Shown piece by piece: positions 6,433 to 9,113 of a stretch of 9,113 nucleotides of DNA; positions within the stretch are counted from its first letter, which is position 1; each line of letters starts with the position of its first letter. The notes under the pieces were generated by a model. The model was not told the origin of the DNA. It made no database searches and saw only the letters and a list, made by a program, of their open reading frames with translations. Origin of the DNA: an uncultured Actinoplanes sp. (GTDB taxonomy: Bacteria; Actinomycetota; Actinomycetes; Mycobacteriales; Micromonosporaceae); NCBI GenBank assembly GCA_934667465.1, contig CAKUMG010000165.1:1-9113 (forward strand), read 5' to 3'. The position numbers were made by a program, and so were the translations under genes.

Positions 6433-8763
6433 GTGACCACGACCGCCCGGGGCATACCGGCCTCCCGCCCGGCCCTCGAGGCCCTGGGTCCGGCGGAGCT
6501 GCTGCACCGGTTGCGGTCGGGGCGGGCGTCCTCCCCGGTCACGCACGTCGAGCGGGTCGCCGCGCGGAGCGGACGGTCGGCGCCCTGGCCGGAGTGGGTG
6601 CCGGGCGAGCTGCGGGAGGCGTACGGGTTCGAGCCCTGGGAGCATCAGGTCACCGCCGCGCAGCTCGCGCACGAGGGCCGGCATGTGGTCGTGGCGACCG
6701 GCACGGCGTCGGGCAAGTCGCTCGCCTACCAGCTGCCCGCCCTGAGCCGCCTGATCGAGCAGCCCCGGGCGACAGTGCTGTACATCTCCCCCACCAAGGC
6801 ACTGGCCGCCGATCAGCTGCGCGCGCTCAACCGGCTCGGCATCGACGGCGTGCGCCCGGCCGCCTACGACGGGGACACCCCGCGCGAGGAGCGCGAGTGG
6901 ATCCGGCAGCATGCCCGTTTCCTGCTGACCAATCCCGACATGGTGCACCATGGTCTGCTGCCGGCCCACGCCAAGTGGGCGGTGTTCCTGCGCCACCTGG
7001 CCTACGTGGTGGTCGACGAGTGCCATGCCTACCGCGGCGTCTTCGGCTCGCACGTCGCCCATGTGCTGCGCCGTCTGCGCCGGATGGCGGCCCGCTACGG
7101 CGGCTCCCCCACGTTCGTGCTGGCGTCGGCGACCTCGGGCGACCCGGCCGGCGCCGCGAGCCGCCTCACGGGGCTGCCGGTGACCGCGGTCACCGACGAC
7201 GCCTCGCCCCGGGGCGCGGTGACCTTCGCGCTCTGGGAGCCGCCGCTGCTTCCTGCCGAGGATCCCGAGCTGCCCCCGACCCGGCGCTCGGCGCTCGGCG
7301 AGACGGCGGACCTGCTCACCGACGCGGTGGTGGCGGGGACCCGTACGCTCGCCTTCGTCCGCTCCCGCCGCGGCGCCGAGGTGGTCGCGTCGATGACCCG
7401 CGGCCGGCTCGACGAGGCGGTCCCGGGGCTGGGCCGCAAGGTCGCCGCCTACCGCGCCGGCTATCTCAAGGAGGACCGGCGTGCCATCGAGCGGGCGCTG
7501 CTCTCCGGCGAGTTGCTGGCGCTCGCCTCCACCAACGCCCTCGAGCTCGGCGTCGACCTGGCCGGCCTCGACGCGGTCCTGATCTGCGGCTATCCGGGCA
7601 CGCGCGCCTCGCTGTGGCAGCAGGCCGGGCGGGCGGGGCGCGCCGGCGGGGAGGCCCTGGCCGTGCTCGTGGCCCGCGACGATCCGCTCGACACCTATCT
7701 CGTGCACCACCCCGACGCCCTGTTCGGCAAGCCGGTCGAGGCGACCGTGCTCGACCCGTCCAACCCCTACGTCCTCGGGCCCCAGCTCTGCTGCGCCGCG
7801 GCCGAGGCCCCGCTGCGCCCGGCCGACCTGGAACTCTTCGGCGGCGACGCGGCCCTGGCGGCAGTCGAGGGGCTCACCGCCTCGGGAGCGCTGCGCCGGC
7901 GGCCCACCGGCTGGTACTGGACCCATCCCGGCCGGCCCGACGTCGACCTGCGCGGCACCGGCGGCGCCCCCGTCGCCGTGGTCGAGGGCGCCACGGGCCG
8001 CCTGCTCGGTACGGTGGACCACGGCTCCTCCCACGCGATGCTGCACGCCGGCGCGGTTTATCTGCACCAGGGCGCGAGCTACCTCGTCGACGACCTGGAC
8101 CTGGAGGACGCGGTCGCCCTGGTCCACGCCGCCGACCCGGACTTCTCCACGCACGCCCGGGACGTCACGGACGTCTCGGTGCTCGCGGTCCGCGCCCGGG
8201 TCGATGCGGGCCCGGTCAGCCTCTTCCTCGGCGACGTCGACGTCACCAGCCAGGTCGTCTCCTACCAGCGCCGCCGCCTGCGCTCCGGCGAGGTCATCGA
8301 CACCCACCAGCTCGACCTCCCGGCCCGCCAGCTCCGCACGGTCTCGGTCTGGTTCACGATCACCCCCGGCGCGCTGCGCGACGCGGGCGTGGAGGCCCCG
8401 GACGTCCCGGGTGCCCTGCACGCCGCCGAGCACGCCGCCATCGGCCTGCTCCCGCTGATGGCGACCTGCGACCGCTGGGACATCGGCGGCCTCTCGACCG
8501 CGGACCACCCGGACACCGAGAGCCCCACGGTCTTCGTCTACGACGGCCACCCGGGCGGCGCGGGCTTCGCCGAGCGGGCCTACGCCACGGCCGCCGCCTG
8601 GCTCGCCGCCACCCGCGAGGCCATCGCCTCGTGCGGCTGCGAGACCGGCTGCCCGTCCTGCGTCCAGTCCCCCAAGTGCGGCAACGGCAACAACCCGCTC
8701 GACAAGCCGGGTGCGGTGGCGGTTCTGGACAAAGTGCTCGCCCACCTCCCGCCCGCACCCTGA
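6433..8763 (+). CDS. Superfamily 2 DECH-box DNA helicase of the SftH/MrfA/Hrq1 type (776 aa)
   Basis: ATP-dependent helicase; the characterised relatives are the mycobacterial 3'-5' helicase SftH and the B. subtilis mitomycin-repair protein MrfA. Motifs in order: FEPWEHQ (66-72, Q-motif region), Walker A ATGTASGKS (88-96, K95), ISPTKALAADQ (118-128), VVVDECHAYRG (192-202, DECH at 195-198), SAT (232-234), STNALELGVDL (366-376) and LWQQAGRAGRAG (394-405). The C-terminal DUF1998-like region ends in CGCETGCPSCVQSPKCGNGN (734-753). There C736, C740, C743 and C749 form the tetracysteine set, and C734 is a fifth nearby cysteine. GTG at 6433-6435 is preferred: the conserved fold begins soon after it, while the longer ATG start at 6250 would overlap bldG and its promoter. 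No good Shine-Dalgarno precedes the GTG. The gene matches the 'helicase/secretion neighborhood' helicases beside tad-like genes. DNA repair is inferred from relatives. Confidence 0.93.
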   Translation: MTTTARGIPASRPALEALGPAELLHRLRSGRASSPVTHVERVAARSGRSAPWPEWVPGELREAYGFEPWEHQVTAAQLAHEGRHVVVATGTASGKSLAYQLPALSRLIEQPRATVLYISPTKALAADQLRALNRLGIDGVRPAAYDGDTPREEREWIRQHARFLLTNPDMVHHGLLPAHAKWAVFLRHLAYVVVDECHAYRGVFGSHVAHVLRRLRRMAARYGGSPTFVLASATSGDPAGAASRLTGLPVTAVTDDASPRGAVTFALWEPPLLPAEDPELPPTRRSALGETADLLTDAVVAGTRTLAFVRSRRGAEVVASMTRGRLDEAVPGLGRKVAAYRAGYLKEDRRAIERALLSGELLALASTNALELGVDLAGLDAVLICGYPGTRASLWQQAGRAGRAGGEALAVLVARDDPLDTYLVHHPDALFGKPVEATVLDPSNPYVLGPQLCCAAAEAPLRPADLELFGGDAALAAVEGLTASGALRRRPTGWYWTHPGRPDVDLRGTGGAPVAVVEGATGRLLGTVDHGSSHAMLHAGAVYLHQGASYLVDDLDLEDAVALVHAADPDFSTHARDVTDVSVLAVRARVDAGPVSLFLGDVDVTSQVVSYQRRRLRSGEVIDTHQLDLPARQLRTVSVWFTITPGALRDAGVEAPDVPGALHAAEHAAIGLLPLMATCDRWDIGGLSTADHPDTESPTVFVYDGHPGGAGFAERAYATAAAWLAATREAIASCGCETGCPSCVQSPKCGNGNNPLDKPGAVAVLDKVLAHLPPAP

Positions 8764-8766
8764 CCC

Positions 8767-8790
8767 CCGGCCGGTGATCAGCCGGGCCGG
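8767..8790 (+). terminator. Candidate terminator hairpin after the helicase
   Basis: CCGGCC at 8767-8772 pairs with GGCCGG at 8785-8790, and CGGT/GCCG extends the stem inward with a single bulge, giving about nine pairs around the loop GATCA. It starts 3 nt after the helicase stop and lies between convergent genes. No T-run follows. Confidence 0.5.
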
Positions 8791-8832
8791 TCTCCGGGCG
8801 GGCGACCCAGCCGGGCAAGTCAACCGGTCACC

Positions 8833-8873
8833 AGGCGGGCGGGCGGATCAGCAGGTCGGGCGGGCGGGTCAGC
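8833..8873. repeat. Two tandem imperfect 20/21-bp GC-rich repeats
   Basis: AGGCGGGCGGGCGGATCAGC (8833-8852) is followed directly by a near copy at 8853-8873 (AGGTCGGG.., ending GGGTCAGC) with one inserted base. The second copy contains the stop codon of the TadE-like gene (8869-8871 on the plus strand). Both are strongly G-rich on the plus strand with repeated GGGCGGG. Tandem slippage is the simplest explanation. Confidence 0.6.
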
Positions 8874-9113
8874 CGGTCGCCGGTCCGGCGCGGGCGCTCG
8901 CTTCGGCGTGGCCGCGGTAGGCGGCCAGCCGGAACTCCCGGCGGACCTCGATCACCACCTCCATCCCCTCCACCCGGCACCTCGTCATCCGGCCTCCGTT
9001 CAGGCCGGCCAGCTCGCCCGCCCGCACGCACGCCGCCCCCTCGCCCTCGAGGACCCGCATCGCCCCGGCGAGCGCACCGGCGTCCGCGGCGGTCCGCGCC
9101 ACGAGCCCGGCCG
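8869..9113 (-). CDS. TadE-like protein of the helicase/secretion neighbourhood, C-terminal 80 residues only
   Basis: The frame is open to the right edge, so the 5' part, including the expected N-terminal membrane helix, is missing. The visible text ..ARTAADAGALAGAMRVLEGEGAACVRAGELAGLNGGRMTRCRVEGMEVVIEVRREF.. has the pattern of small TadE-like proteins found beside the DECH helicase in actinobacteria (Rv3655c type): an Ala-rich start, AC, NGG, C.V.G..V.I.V. Such proteins are thought to be minor pilins of a Tad/Flp-like secretion or pilus system. GTG at 9100-9102 is an in-frame codon but not a likely start. The gene converges with the helicase, 105 bp apart. The family call is from pattern memory. 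Other reading frames of this stretch are less protein-like. Confidence 0.62.
   Translation of the reverse strand, partial: AGLVARTAADAGALAGAMRVLEGEGAACVRAGELAGLNGGRMTRCRVEGMEVVIEVRREFRLAAYRGHAEASARAGPATG

Noticed and set aside
6417..8777. 786-codon second plus-strand frame through the helicase
   Set aside because: Arg/Pro/Gly/Ala low-complexity product with no motif; a +1 shadow of the helicase gene.
6229..8823. 864-codon open frame on the minus strand opposite the helicase
   Set aside because: It is a codon-bias shadow: its product is rich in Gly, Arg, Ala and Val with no recognisable domain, while the plus strand carries every helicase motif in order.

Overview
The window looks like chromosomal core DNA of a high-GC filamentous actinobacterium. 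Coding regions have strong G/C bias at third codon positions, and several starts are GTG. The closest gene-content parallel I can recall is the Streptomyces/Mycobacterium topA region, where a DEAH-type helicase, bldG (Streptomyces), hppA (Streptomyces) and topA lie close together and tad-like pilus genes flank the helicase. A Micromonosporaceae member such as Actinoplanes would fit, but I inferred this from protein resemblance, not from a search.

Layout from left to right. The minus strand carries topA (5' part only; cut just after the catalytic tyrosine). Next come a conserved protein of unknown function with an acidic Glu/Pro linker and, 2 nt upstream of it, a small lipoprotein gene; these two form a coupled pair. 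A perfect 13-bp inverted repeat separates the pair from hppA, a complete membrane proton-pumping pyrophosphatase of the K+-independent type. About 480 bp without a gene follow, holding a likely hppA promoter, a long leader, several hairpins and a three-copy 23-bp tandem repeat. Then comes a two-gene regulatory operon (minus strand): a BldG-type anti-sigma-factor antagonist and, overlapping it by one base (TGATG), its GHKL-fold anti-sigma partner. A 142-bp divergent intergenic region separates bldG from a plus-strand SftH/MrfA-like helicase with a C-terminal cysteine cluster. Convergent with the helicase at the right edge is the 3' end of a TadE-like protein of the helicase/secretion neighbourhood.

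Functions: topA relaxes negative supercoils, hppA couples PPi hydrolysis to proton export, the bldG pair is a partner-switching module that in Streptomyces controls development and stress sigma factors, and the helicase is probably a DNA-repair 3'-5' translocase. They appear to be independent transcription units that share a conserved neighbourhood, not one pathway. I found no CRISPR array, tRNA, rRNA, insertion sequence, phage gene or defence system. The most unusual points are the degenerate ATP-binding motifs of the BldG partner, the repeat-rich stretch downstream of it, and the uncharacterised lipoprotein/acidic-linker protein pair.
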